Part shown: positions 36,063-43,568 of the stretch, piece after piece
How positions within the stretch are numbered: position 1 is the first letter of the stretch
Layout of the letters: the number at the start of each line of letters is the position of its first letter
NCBI RefSeq assembly: GCF_040545475.1
Contig: NZ_JBEPMA010000006.1
Coordinates: 27,349-91,348, forward strand
Length of the DNA stretch: 64,000 nucleotides
Direction of reading: 5' to 3'
DNA from: Peptoniphilus_A olsenii
GTDB lineage: Bacteria > Bacillota > Clostridia > Tissierellales > Peptoniphilaceae
Position numbers and translations under genes: made by a program
Notes under the pieces: generated by a model
Database searches by the model: none
What the model saw: the letters and a program-made list of their open reading frames with translations, nothing else
Told to the model about the DNA's origin: nothing

Positions 36063-36224
36063 ATTCTCCTCCGATTTAATATTCATTTTAATGATATAAT
36101 AAATCGGAAGTTTTTTAAAGTCTTAGTCTAGTTTTTGTAAATTTTTTGTGTAATTTTTTTGAAAATTGTATGTTTTATGTAAACTATTATGCCGTGATAA
36201 ATTAAAAAATCTATAATTATGAAA

Positions 36225-36665
36225 TAGAAAGAGTGGTGGAAAGAATAAGAAAAAAATTCTATTTGTGTTTACAGAGCAACTCCTTTGCCGGGAGATACAT
36301 TCACTCTTCGAGTACACGGCGACTCCAGACCCTTCGGGGTTTCCGCTCGGAATGACTATTGTAAGGGTTGTCGTGGTCTATAGGTCTTAATTCTTGATAA
36401 TTATTCTTTCTGTATTCCAATAGCAATAGTAAATCTCAATGAAATCTTCCTCCTCATGTCATCTCGACTAAGTGAGCGTTAGCGAACGCATGGAGAGATC
36501 TATAAGTTCTGGAGAAGTTTTGTTTTGGTGGAATAGAAAAAGTATTAAAAAGCATAAGAATAATTTCTATTTGTGTTTACAGAGCAACTCCTCTAACGCG
36601 AGATTTTTCACTCTTCGAGTACACGGCGACTCCAAACCCTTCGGGTTTTCCGCTCGGAATAACAG
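36225..36665 (+). repeat. Intergenic repeat block VI
   Basis: Two P modules (about 36262-36370 and 36565-36665) flank a Q module (36457-36512). Both P modules combine the CTCTTCGAGT cassette with the AAACCCTTCGGGTTT palindrome (one reads CAGACCCTTCGGGGTTT). Their left arms have drifted (GGGAGATACATTCACT; CGCGAGATTTTTCACT), so the stem bases no longer pair fully. The linker TCTATAGG.CTTAATTCTTG is shared with the 65-base tandem unit of block I. Confidence 0.87.
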
Positions 36666-36724
36666 TATGAAAAACATTTTTTGTATATACTTATTTTTCT
36701 ATATATTTTAAAAAAGTATTATAA

Positions 36725-36749
36725 TAAAAAACCCCTAGAAACTAGGGGA
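36725..36749 (-). terminator. Intrinsic terminator of the proC/DJ-1 unit
   Basis: Minus-strand CCCCTAG and CTAGGGG with a three-base loop, then TTTTTT. Confidence 0.88.
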
Positions 36750-36765
36750 AAATAAATTATATAAA

Positions 36766-37323
36766 TTATTTTAATTTTGGTAGCAATATTTCTTCTGCTA
36801 TTTCATCAGATTTTTCTTTTGATACTAATCTCTCTATTAATTTTAATCCAAGCAATACAGCTGTTGCTGGTCCCATAGATGTTATTATATTTCCATCTTC
36901 AAACACTCCTACGTCTGCCGGATTATCAGCTTGAAGTCTTTCTTCAACTCCTGGATAACAAGTGAATTTTCCATCTTGTAAGATTCCTGCTTTGTCTAAT
37001 ACCTGTGGACCTGCACAAATTGCAGCTACAATATTATCACTTTCATTAAATATATTTACACATTCTACTACTTTTTTGCTGTTCATCAAATTTGTAGCTC
37101 CAGGTTGACCTCCTGGTATAAAAATCGCTCTGTATTCTTTGATATTTAATTCATCTAAGTTCAAATCAACTTCAACTCGGACATCATGAGCACCTTTTAT
37201 TATTTTTTTATCACCAAGCCCTACTAAGTCCACTTTTAGTCCTGCACGTTTAGCTAAATCAACAACTGTTAAAGCTTCAATTTCTTCAAAACCATCTGCT
37301 AAAAATACCAATAAATCTTTCAT
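36766..37323 (-). CDS. DJ-1/PfpI family protein
   Basis: A 185-residue flavodoxin-like-fold protein. The nucleophile is the Cys in AAICAGPQ near residue 103, and the acidic partner is Glu in LADGFEEIE near residues 13-15. This pattern fits the DJ-1/YajL/ThiJ branch (glyoxalase III, deglycase or chaperone activities are reported for relatives; the exact one is debated). It starts 10 bases after the proC stop with TTAGGAGG in between, so it is cotranscribed with proC. Confidence 0.9.
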   Translation of the reverse strand: MKDLLVFLADGFEEIEALTVVDLAKRAGLKVDLVGLGDKKIIKGAHDVRVEVDLNLDELNIKEYRAIFIPGGQPGATNLMNSKKVVECVNIFNESDNIVAAICAGPQVLDKAGILQDGKFTCYPGVEERLQADNPADVGVFEDGNIITSMGPATAVLLGLKLIERLVSKEKSDEIAEEILLPKLK

Positions 37324-37333
37324 AATAAACCTC

Positions 37334-38098
37334 CTAAGACTTAATTATGTTTTCTATTGCGTCAAATATTGCCGCTCTAAAACTACTTTCCTCCAAACTT
37401 TTAACTCCTTTGATAGTGCTACCTCCCGGGGTAGTCACTTGATCTTTTAATACACCTGGATGAAGCTGTGTTTCGTTTACCATTTTCGCTGCACCCATGA
37501 CTGCTTGTGAAACGCATTTATAGGCCATATCTCTCTTCATACCATAATATACACATGCATCTGCGGCAGCTTCTATGAACATATACACATAAGCTGGCAT
37601 GCATCCACATGCAGCTTCATAAATTTTTATATTATCTTCCGATACTATCTGAGTCTTTCCAAATGTATAAAATATTTTCTCAATTTCTTTTAATTCCTCA
37701 TCACTAATATTTTTTCCTGCACAAATACCTGTCATAGATTCTTGCACTTTTGCAGGCGTATTTGGAAGTGCCATCATAAATTTTTTGTCACCTAACTTTT
37801 GTTCTAATTTTTCTAAATCAAAACTACTTGTTACAGAAATTATTATTTGTTCTTCTAAAATATCCTCTATTCCTTCCAAAAACTTTTCATAGTGATATGG
37901 CTTTATAGCTAAAATTATTGCATCAGCCTGTTTTACGACTTCTTTATCATTAAGTACAATATGTGCATTTTTATATTTGTTAAAAATATTTCTTTTCTCT
38001 TCATTTCTATCAAAAAGATATGTTTCAATATTATTATTCAAAAGACCATGAGCCATTGCTTGCCCCATATTTCCTAGTCCTACTATTCCTATTTTCAT
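37334..38098 (-). CDS. proC: Pyrroline-5-carboxylate reductase
   Basis: A 254-residue NAD(P)H-dependent enzyme for the last step of proline synthesis. The Rossmann turn is GLGNMGQAM near residues 7-15; NTPAKVQESMTG (near 112) and the C-terminal helix with VTTPGGSTIKGV (near 226) are family signatures for substrate binding. The length is close to the usual 260-270. AGAGGTG precedes the ATG. It is divergent from the chromate transporter pair and is followed by the DJ-1 gene. Confidence 0.94.
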   Translation of the reverse strand: MKIGIVGLGNMGQAMAHGLLNNNIETYLFDRNEEKRNIFNKYKNAHIVLNDKEVVKQADAIILAIKPYHYEKFLEGIEDILEEQIIISVTSSFDLEKLEQKLGDKKFMMALPNTPAKVQESMTGICAGKNISDEELKEIEKIFYTFGKTQIVSEDNIKIYEAACGCMPAYVYMFIEAAADACVYYGMKRDMAYKCVSQAVMGAAKMVNETQLHPGVLKDQVTTPGGSTIKGVKSLEESSFRAAIFDAIENIIKS

Positions 38099-38215
38099 TC
38101 TTCACCTCTTAAATAATTATACCTCAATTTCTATTTTTGAAACTGAACAGTTTTGGGGTAATAATTAGATAAGTTATATTTTGTGATGTTATTAAAAAAT
38201 TGTTTGGTGGGATAA

Positions 38216-38776
38216 ATGGAAAAGATATCATTAATGAAACTTTTTTGGACTTTATTTAAAATTAATTCTATAACATTTGGCGGAGGTTACACTATAGTTC
38301 CTGCAATCAGAGATGCCTTTGTAAAAGAGCTAAAGGTTATTTCTGATAATGACATGATGGATATTGTGGCACTAGCTCAAGGTGCCCCAGGTGCTATGGC
38401 AGTATCTTGTTCTGTTCTTTCCGGATATAAAATTAAAGGAGAAATAGGAGCAGTTGTGGGGTTAATTTCATCTGTATTGCCTTGCTTAATAATACTTTCT
38501 GTTATAGCAAAATTTTATAAAGAGTTTAAAACAAATTTTTATATCAATGCTGCTCTTGAAGGAATTGGCGGCGTGGTATCTGCCGTTCTTTTAATAACTG
38601 TAGCTAATATGGCAATTGCTTCTTATAAAAATAATGGCAGATTTACTATAGGAGTTATATGTATTGCTGCAATACTCGCAATTTTTACCAATATTAATAC
38701 TGGTTTTATTATATTAATTTCAGGTTTTATGGGAATTTTTTATTTTGGACTGATAGAGAGGTCAAAAAATGTTTGA
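38216..38776 (+). CDS. Chromate transporter family, first half (ChrA domain)
   Basis: A 186-residue membrane protein with about five to six hydrophobic segments. It has the ChrA N-terminal signatures FKINSITFGGGYTIVP (about residues 14-29) and ALAQGAPGAMAV (about 52-63). Firmicutes often carry ChrA as two short proteins that together match the long form. The next gene is the second half and overlaps by 8 bases. The natural substrate is uncertain; chromate or sulfate efflux is known only for long homologues. GGTGGG precedes the ATG. Confidence 0.88.
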   Translation: MEKISLMKLFWTLFKINSITFGGGYTIVPAIRDAFVKELKVISDNDMMDIVALAQGAPGAMAVSCSVLSGYKIKGEIGAVVGLISSVLPCLIILSVIAKFYKEFKTNFYINAALEGIGGVVSAVLLITVANMAIASYKNNGRFTIGVICIAAILAIFTNINTGFIILISGFMGIFYFGLIERSKNV

Positions 38777-39317
38777 ATTATTTTTTATATTTTTAAAAAT
38801 AGGATGCTTTGCCTTTGGCGGAGGATATGCAGTCATACCTTTAATTTCAAAATACATAGTTGAGAATAGTTCTATACTCACTTTGCGTGAATTCATGGAC
38901 TTAGTTTCAATATCGCAAATGACACCAGGTCCTATTGCTATTAATTCGGCAACCTTTGTGGGCCAAACTTCTCATGGCTTTATAGGATCTATTGTTGCAA
39001 CATTGGGGCTTGTTATGCCTCAATTTACTTTGATGATGATACTTGGATATTTGTTATTTAGAAAAAATAAAAAATACAACACTCTAGACTTTGCTTTAAA
39101 TGGAATTAAAGCGGGCATAGTTCCACTTATTTTTTTGACTTCGATAGATTTATTTAAAACCTCAATTTTTCCAAATGGTTTTGGCATAAATGATATTAGA
39201 GTACCTGCACTTATAGGCTTTTTAATAGGACTTAGTTATATAAAAAAACTAGACTTATTTAAACTAATAGCAATTGGTGCATTTGTAGGAATTGTGACAA
39301 GTATTTATTTAAATTAG
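38769..39317 (+). CDS. Chromate transporter family, second half (ChrA domain)
   Basis: A 182-residue membrane protein homologous in layout to the preceding gene: FLKIGCFAFGGGYAVIPL at residues 8-25 and SISQMTPGPIAINSA near 47-61, followed by several hydrophobic segments. It probably forms a two-subunit transporter with the protein from 38216-38776. Its start overlaps that gene by 8 bases, so translation is coupled. It ends before a bidirectional terminator. Confidence 0.88.
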   Translation: MFELFFIFLKIGCFAFGGGYAVIPLISKYIVENSSILTLREFMDLVSISQMTPGPIAINSATFVGQTSHGFIGSIVATLGLVMPQFTLMMILGYLLFRKNKKYNTLDFALNGIKAGIVPLIFLTSIDLFKTSIFPNGFGINDIRVPALIGFLIGLSYIKKLDLFKLIAIGAFVGIVTSIYLN

Positions 39318-39426
39318 TAAAGTCAATTATATTGTACTAAAAACTATATGAAATAGAATGTTTTTTAGAATTTGTTATAAATCACAATATCAATTAATTT
39401 CATATAAAAATTAATACAAAATAAAA

Positions 39427-39460
39427 ATCTGAACTTGAATAAAACCATTCAAATTCAGAT
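39427..39460. terminator. Bidirectional intrinsic terminator
   Basis: ATCTGAACTTGAAT and ATTCAAATTCAGAT form a 14-base stem with one mismatch, flanked by A and T runs on both sides. It serves the convergent chromate-transporter and HAAS-like genes. Confidence 0.88.
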
Positions 39461-39465
39461 TTTTT

Positions 39466-40347
39466 TTAATTTTTTCTATCACGTTTTCTCGCTCTATTAC
39501 TTCTTTTATTAGAGTTTCGTTTATCTTTTATAATTCTATAACTATATATCAACAAATTAACAAAATTTGTAAACATTATTGTCTTAATAATAAAAATATC
39601 TGGTATATAAAATTTTGTCAAAATGCTAAAACTTAATATAGTAAATATATCTACAAAGTACTCTACATACATCACTCTTGAATATAAATTATTTTCTGAA
39701 ATCTTTAAATTATCCTTTAATACATTTAAGAAAAATAGAATCATGATAAATGTATAAGTAGCTGTAGTGATATCTATTTTTGAAGTTATAATATAAATTT
39801 GAAGCATAAAAAACATACTATAATTTATTATCATAAATATAATTTTTATAGCTTCAATTTTTAATTTTTTAGAGTCATATAATCTAGATATGTCCCATTC
39901 GCTGGTAAGAGATTTTAATACTCTATTTGTCTTTATTTTTTCTGATACCCAAGATGGCAAAATAGATAATATAAATATTGAAATTGCTAGAGTTTTAAGC
40001 ACAGTAAAAAAGCTGGCATGGGCAAGTCTATTAAAATAATTGAAAAAGAATAATACCAAACCAATTAAACTAGAAAGTGCAAGCATCTTCAAAAATTCTA
40101 TGAAAATCTCATAATTTTTGCCACTAATCAAAAAATGCCCAGTATTAGTGTATGACGAGGCAAATTGATAGGGGTTGCCTAATTTATTTAAAGCACTAGC
40201 TATGTCCGAATCTGTATATCCATTGGGCAATTTTTCCTCTAACATTTTAATCATATTTTCTTTTGCTTCATCTTGTCTATCATAAGGAATGTATCTCAAA
40301 TAATAATATATATATCTATCAACGAGTTCATGCTCAATTAAATTCAT
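39466..40347 (-). CDS. Multi-pass membrane protein with N-terminal HAAS/DUF1700-like segment
   Basis: A 293-residue protein. The first 70 residues resemble the helical HAAS-type domain (VDRYIYYYLRYIPYDRQDEAKENMIKML-like layout, then LNKLGNPYQFASSY). About six membrane segments follow, and the end is very basic (RNSNKRSNRARKRDRKN). Such domains often go with a PadR regulator gene, which is absent here. The function is unknown. ATG follows TTAGGTG. It is monocistronic between two terminators. The basic tail is probably cytoplasmic. Confidence 0.72.
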   Translation of the reverse strand: MNLIEHELVDRYIYYYLRYIPYDRQDEAKENMIKMLEEKLPNGYTDSDIASALNKLGNPYQFASSYTNTGHFLISGKNYEIFIEFLKMLALSSLIGLVLFFFNYFNRLAHASFFTVLKTLAISIFILSILPSWVSEKIKTNRVLKSLTSEWDISRLYDSKKLKIEAIKIIFMIINYSMFFMLQIYIITSKIDITTATYTFIMILFFLNVLKDNLKISENNLYSRVMYVEYFVDIFTILSFSILTKFYIPDIFIIKTIMFTNFVNLLIYSYRIIKDKRNSNKRSNRARKRDRKN

Positions 40348-40478
40348 ATAATCACCTAATTTTTCCTACTATCTATTATAAAGCATAACAAAAATCTTTT
40401 AAAGAAATTTGTCATTATTTGCTATTTTTTTATTAATAAAGTTTACATGAATTTATCTATATGTTTACAAATATACAC

Positions 40479-40503
40479 AAAAAAATCAGAGCATAAGCTC
40501 TGA
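40479..40503 (-). terminator. Intrinsic terminator of the G5/3D gene
   Basis: Minus-strand TCAGAGC and GCTCTGA with a four-base loop, then TTTTTTT. Confidence 0.9.
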
Positions 40504-40522
40504 CTTTTTAAAACAAATTTTA

Positions 40523-41506
40523 TTAATCAAGCACATAAACTTTTACATTTCTTCTACCGAATCTATTAGCTTGTGCGTTTGTAGAGTAGAACAAATCAAT
40601 TCTGTTGCCTTTGATTGCTCCACCAGTATCTTCTGCTGTTGCATATCCATAAGATGCAAATCCATCCATGGATTCGATATAAAGTTTAGATCCAAGTGGT
40701 ATAACTCTTGGGTCAACTGCAACTGCACCAACTCTTGCCCTTGTACCTGAAGCTGTCATAGAACCCGCTGTAGGGTCATAAGCTGTAGCTTGCATAACTA
40801 TAACTTTTTTAACTTTTTGTCCATTTGGTGTTTGAGGAGCTTTTTTAGTTCCCACTTCTATAACTTCTTTTACAGGTTCTTTAGAAATTTCAGTCTTCAA
40901 AACTTCGCTATTTTCTATTTTGCCATTTACATAAGTGTTTAGAACATCCTCAACTTTTTCTCCCACAACACCTGCAGTTATTACTTTAGTTTCACCTTCA
41001 AGCATATTTGCATTTTCTCTTTTTTCAGTTTCAAAAGGAATTTCAACTTTGTTTTGTACCTTTTCTTCAACTACTCTGTTGATTATTATAGACATTCCTT
41101 CTTTTGCCACTTCATCAAGAGAAGTATTAAGCCTATCTAATTCATTAATTTTTATTCCTAAATTCTCAAGAACTTCACCAACAGTATAACCACTAGCTTC
41201 AGTAATTAGAACTCTGTTTCCATCTTTGATGTGGAAAGATTTAGGAGAAGTGATTACTATATTCATGTCATTTTCAATTTCACTATCAATCGAAGGTCTG
41301 ATTGCATCTTTATTTGCAAGCTCAATACCTTGTTTTTCTAGAAAATCTCCAACTGTCTTTTCATAAGTAAAAATTGTTTCAGTACTTCCATTTATATTTA
41401 GATTTACATCATTTCCCGCAACTGTTTTAAAACCCATTGTCAAAGCGGAAACTAAAATAAGCGCAATTGCAAAAAATTTTGCAAATCTAAGTCTCCAATT
41501 ATTCAA
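40523..41506 (-). CDS. Cell-wall protein with DUF348, G5 and 3D domains (YabE/YocH-like)
   Basis: A 327-residue secreted or anchored protein. It has an N-terminal signal or anchor helix (about residues 10-28), two ubiquitin-like DUF348 repeats (about 34-125), a G5 domain (about 150-225) and a C-terminal 3D domain. The 3D domain has ATAYDPTAGS, ASGTRARVGAVAVDP, AEDTGGAIKGNRIDLF and its three conserved Asp. Proteins of this layout act as lytic or muropeptide-remodelling enzymes. The start is the TTG at 41506, eight bases after GGAGG. A strong promoter and WalR-like boxes lie upstream. Confidence 0.9.
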   Translation of the reverse strand: MNNWRLRFAKFFAIALILVSALTMGFKTVAGNDVNLNINGSTETIFTYEKTVGDFLEKQGIELANKDAIRPSIDSEIENDMNIVITSPKSFHIKDGNRVLITEASGYTVGEVLENLGIKINELDRLNTSLDEVAKEGMSIIINRVVEEKVQNKVEIPFETEKRENANMLEGETKVITAGVVGEKVEDVLNTYVNGKIENSEVLKTEISKEPVKEVIEVGTKKAPQTPNGQKVKKVIVMQATAYDPTAGSMTASGTRARVGAVAVDPRVIPLGSKLYIESMDGFASYGYATAEDTGGAIKGNRIDLFYSTNAQANRFGRRNVKVYVLD

Positions 41507-41526
41507 AAATATAACCTCCAAAATAT

Positions 41527-41662
41527 TGTTACAAAATCGTAAATTTTGTTACTTTTTTGTAACCTCTTTTAATCTTTATTGAGTATAATTTAAATAAAAT
41601 ATTTTGTCAAGTTTTTTGTAACTTATTCGTAACTAATTACACAATTGTAATATTTCTGTCAT
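41527..41662 (-). promoter_or_regulatory. Cluster of WalR-like direct repeats (TGTWAH-N5-TGTWAH)
   Basis: On the plus strand: TGTTAC-N5-TGTAAC at 41547-41563 fits the WalR consensus exactly. TGTTAC-N5-CGTAAA at 41527-41543, TGTAAC-N5-CGTAAC at 41617-41633 and TGTAAT-N5-TGTCAT at 41646-41662 each have one mismatch. The last two lie directly upstream of the -35 of the cell-wall gene, an activator position; the first two lie in its leader. WalR controls wall-remodelling genes in Firmicutes. No walRK gene is in the window. Confidence 0.6.
41582..41610 (-). promoter_or_regulatory. Sigma-70 promoter of the G5/3D gene
   Basis: On the minus strand, a perfect TTGACA (41610-41605), a 17-base spacer and TATACT (41587-41582). 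This is the best promoter match seen in the window and places the transcript start about 70 bases before the TTG start codon. Confidence 0.85.
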
Positions 41663-41974
41663 ATTACTGTTTAATTGGAGTAATTTTTTTGTTTTAAGTT
41701 GACATTAATTTTTGCCTTTTATCATGTTAAATTGAACCAATTTAAATATTTTAAAATTTAGTATTTAGACATTACAATATCTATTGTTCTGTATTAAATT
41801 TTTTATTGTTTGATTTATATCATTGATTAGTATCAAACTATTTAATGATAGTATGTTATCTAGATTTTTATAAATACATTGTATGAATTTTGATTTATAT
41901 AATAAATCTTTTGATATCTTTTAAGGAAGAAAAAGTATTAAGAATATAAAAATTGATATAAAGAAAGCCTTTAA

Positions 41975-42080
41975 AACTATCATTCCGAGTAGAAAACCCG
42001 AAGGGTTTGAAAGTCGCCGTGTACTCGAAGAGTGAGGAATCTGCCTGTACAGTAGCCGCTCTGTATGAATAATTAAAAAA
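41975..42080 (-). repeat. Repeat block VII, P module
   Basis: A P module read on the minus strand, with a double insert (AAACCCGAAGGGTTT palindrome plus the CTCTTCGAGT-type cassette) between TCATTCCGAG and GAGGAATCTGCCTGT. An AT-rich head follows (about 42060-42110). The stretch 41663-41974 before it is AT-rich, with no gene that I can see. Confidence 0.87.
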
Positions 42081-42117
42081 TCTTTTTAATAAATATTTTT
42101 TAACCACAAATTTACTA

Positions 42118-42290
42118 TTCTATTTCGAAGGAAGAAAAGTGGGCATTCCGCTTTCGCTGCGAGGCCTCCTTTCCTTCGAGCTTCCAACCAAACCCCCACG
42201 CCTTTTTTAGAAAAAGTTTTTACCTCTTTAGTTTTTCTTTTTGCTATAATTGGTCGTTGTTTGGGTGCTTGAATACTTTTTTATTTAAAA
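42118..42290 (-). repeat. Large hairpin repeat element S (short form, inverted)
   Basis: Inverted second copy of the element at 15771-16022. It shares the CGAAGGAAAGGA and CTTTTCTTCCTTCG stem with the same CTCGCAGCGAAAGCGGAAT cap, the GGCGTGGGGGTTTGGTTGG and AAGAGGTAAAAACTTTTTC parts, and the TTTTAAATAAAAAAGTATTC start. It lacks the 66-base hairpin present at 15813-15878; AGCAAAAAG is followed directly by AAAAACTAAAGAGG. Confidence 0.88.
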
Positions 42291-42560
42291 CTCTGCAGAT
42301 ACTCTCCATCACATGCAGATCCTTCGACTACAGAAATCTTGACAGATTTCTTTCGCTCAGGATGACATGGATGGGGAAAAATTCTCTCCACAACATGCAA
42401 AACTCTTTATGCGTTCGCAATGCTTTTTAGTCGAGACGACACTATAAGGAGATTTCATTTAATATTTACTATTGTCATTAGAGTACGCAAAAGAAAATTC
42501 TAACGAATTTTCTGGAATCGAGGAATCTACCTCTTAAGGAGTAGTTATGTAAGAACTAAT
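42291..42560 (-). repeat. Repeat block VII, R, Q and degenerate P modules
   Basis: Read on the minus strand: an R module at about 42308-42370 (arms ATCCT and AGGAT, inner AAATCTGTCAAGATTT), a Q-type module at about 42390-42440 with the AAGCATTGCGAACGC inner part, and a worn P module at 42490-42545 with an AAAATTCG.AAGAATTTT insert. The order R, Q and element S mirrors block IV in inverted form. Confidence 0.85.
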
Positions 42561-42580
42561 AAAAGATTTTTCTTATTCTT

Positions 42581-42721
42581 TTACCTTTCTTTTATATTAT
42601 CATGAACTGTAACAATTTTATTTTCTTTCCTATCTTCTACGCTTCTACTCTCTTTAACCAAAATAAAAGATGGTATTAAAATTAAAGTTAACAATATTAT
42701 TCTACTAATATGCTTTTTCAT
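42581..42721 (-). CDS. Possible small secreted or anchored peptide (46 residues)
   Basis: A short frame starting ATG AAA AAG, with a basic start (MKKHISR), a hydrophobic core of about 13 residues (IILLTLILIPSFI) and a charged tail (about 25 residues). That is a signal-peptide-like layout. Upstream on the minus strand are a weak AAAGAG site and a TATAAT at about 42742-42747. The same-strand Nudix gene ends 230 bases upstream and repeat block VII follows. No homologue is recognised. It could be a real small exported peptide or a chance frame. Confidence 0.35.
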   Translation of the reverse strand: MKKHISRIILLTLILIPSFILVKESRSVEDRKENKIVTVHDNIKER

Positions 42722-42953
42722 AAAATCTCTTTCAATTGTAATTATATACTACAATTAAAACTGAACCCTCTAAATCACCAACTATAATATATGAATCTAA
42801 TGTTTAACACTATATACTTTAAAACTTTTAATTGATAACGTTTCTATAAAAGGTTTAATTTATATGTTTTCATTTGTCAAATTAATAGTGAAATTAAAAA
42901 ACACCATATCTAAATATTACCAAGTAATAATTAGAGAGGTGTCTTTATATAGA

Positions 42954-43568
42954 TTATTTTATCTTATCTATAAAATTCTTAGTAATTTTTGCGGTAAATC
43001 CCCAAATAATTTTGTCTTCATATTGATAAAACAATGTTTCTTCTTGTCCACTTTTAAATTTATAATTTTTGCCATTAGGTATCAAATCATAAGGAAAATC
43101 TGCTGCTCTCTCATATGCCAATCTATTGAGATATGCTTTTGGTTTGTTTTCAAAAAAGAAATCTAATGGCACCAAGAAAGCCTCATCCACCTCATCTTTA
43201 GATGGTTTTATTTTATCAAAATCCTTTTTTATTTCTCCTATAAAAGAATAAATAATTGCAGAATATGGATTTATCAAATAATCGGATTCGCTATATATTT
43301 CAATCTCATTCTTTTTTAATAAAAGTTCTTCACATGTCTCACGAATAGCTGCTTCTCTAGGGCTCTCGCCCACTTCTATCCGCCCTCCAGGAAATGATAT
43401 TTCCCCAGGCTGATTTCTAAGACTAATTGCTCTTTTTTCATATAATAGATGAGTTTTACCATCTACTTTTATAAGCGGAATGAAAACTGAAAATTTATGT
43501 GCTACATCTATTGGTTTTGGTTCTGTTTTTTTGAGTCTTCGCTTTATTTTATGAAGATCAAATTCCAT
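42954..43568 (-). CDS. Nudix hydrolase (NudL/CoA pyrophosphatase-like)
   Basis: A 204-residue protein. The Nudix box G-x5-E-x7-REUxEE-x-GU appears as GGRIEVGESPREAAIRETCEE, broken here as GGRIEVGES (about residues 61-69) and PREAAIRETCEEL. The upstream QPGEISFPGG fits the CoA pyrophosphatase subgroup (NuCoA motif), so a CoA or derivative diphosphatase is likely, acting in the cytoplasm. Its ATG overlaps the patatin gene's stop by 11 bases, with GGGAG upstream, so they are cotranscribed. That pairing could link CoA or acyl turnover to lipid hydrolysis. Confidence 0.88.
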   Translation of the reverse strand: MEFDLHKIKRRLKKTEPKPIDVAHKFSVFIPLIKVDGKTHLLYEKRAISLRNQPGEISFPGGRIEVGESPREAAIRETCEELLLKKNEIEIYSESDYLINPYSAIIYSFIGEIKKDFDKIKPSKDEVDEAFLVPLDFFFENKPKAYLNRLAYERAADFPYDLIPNGKNYKFKSGQEETLFYQYEDKIIWGFTAKITKNFIDKIK

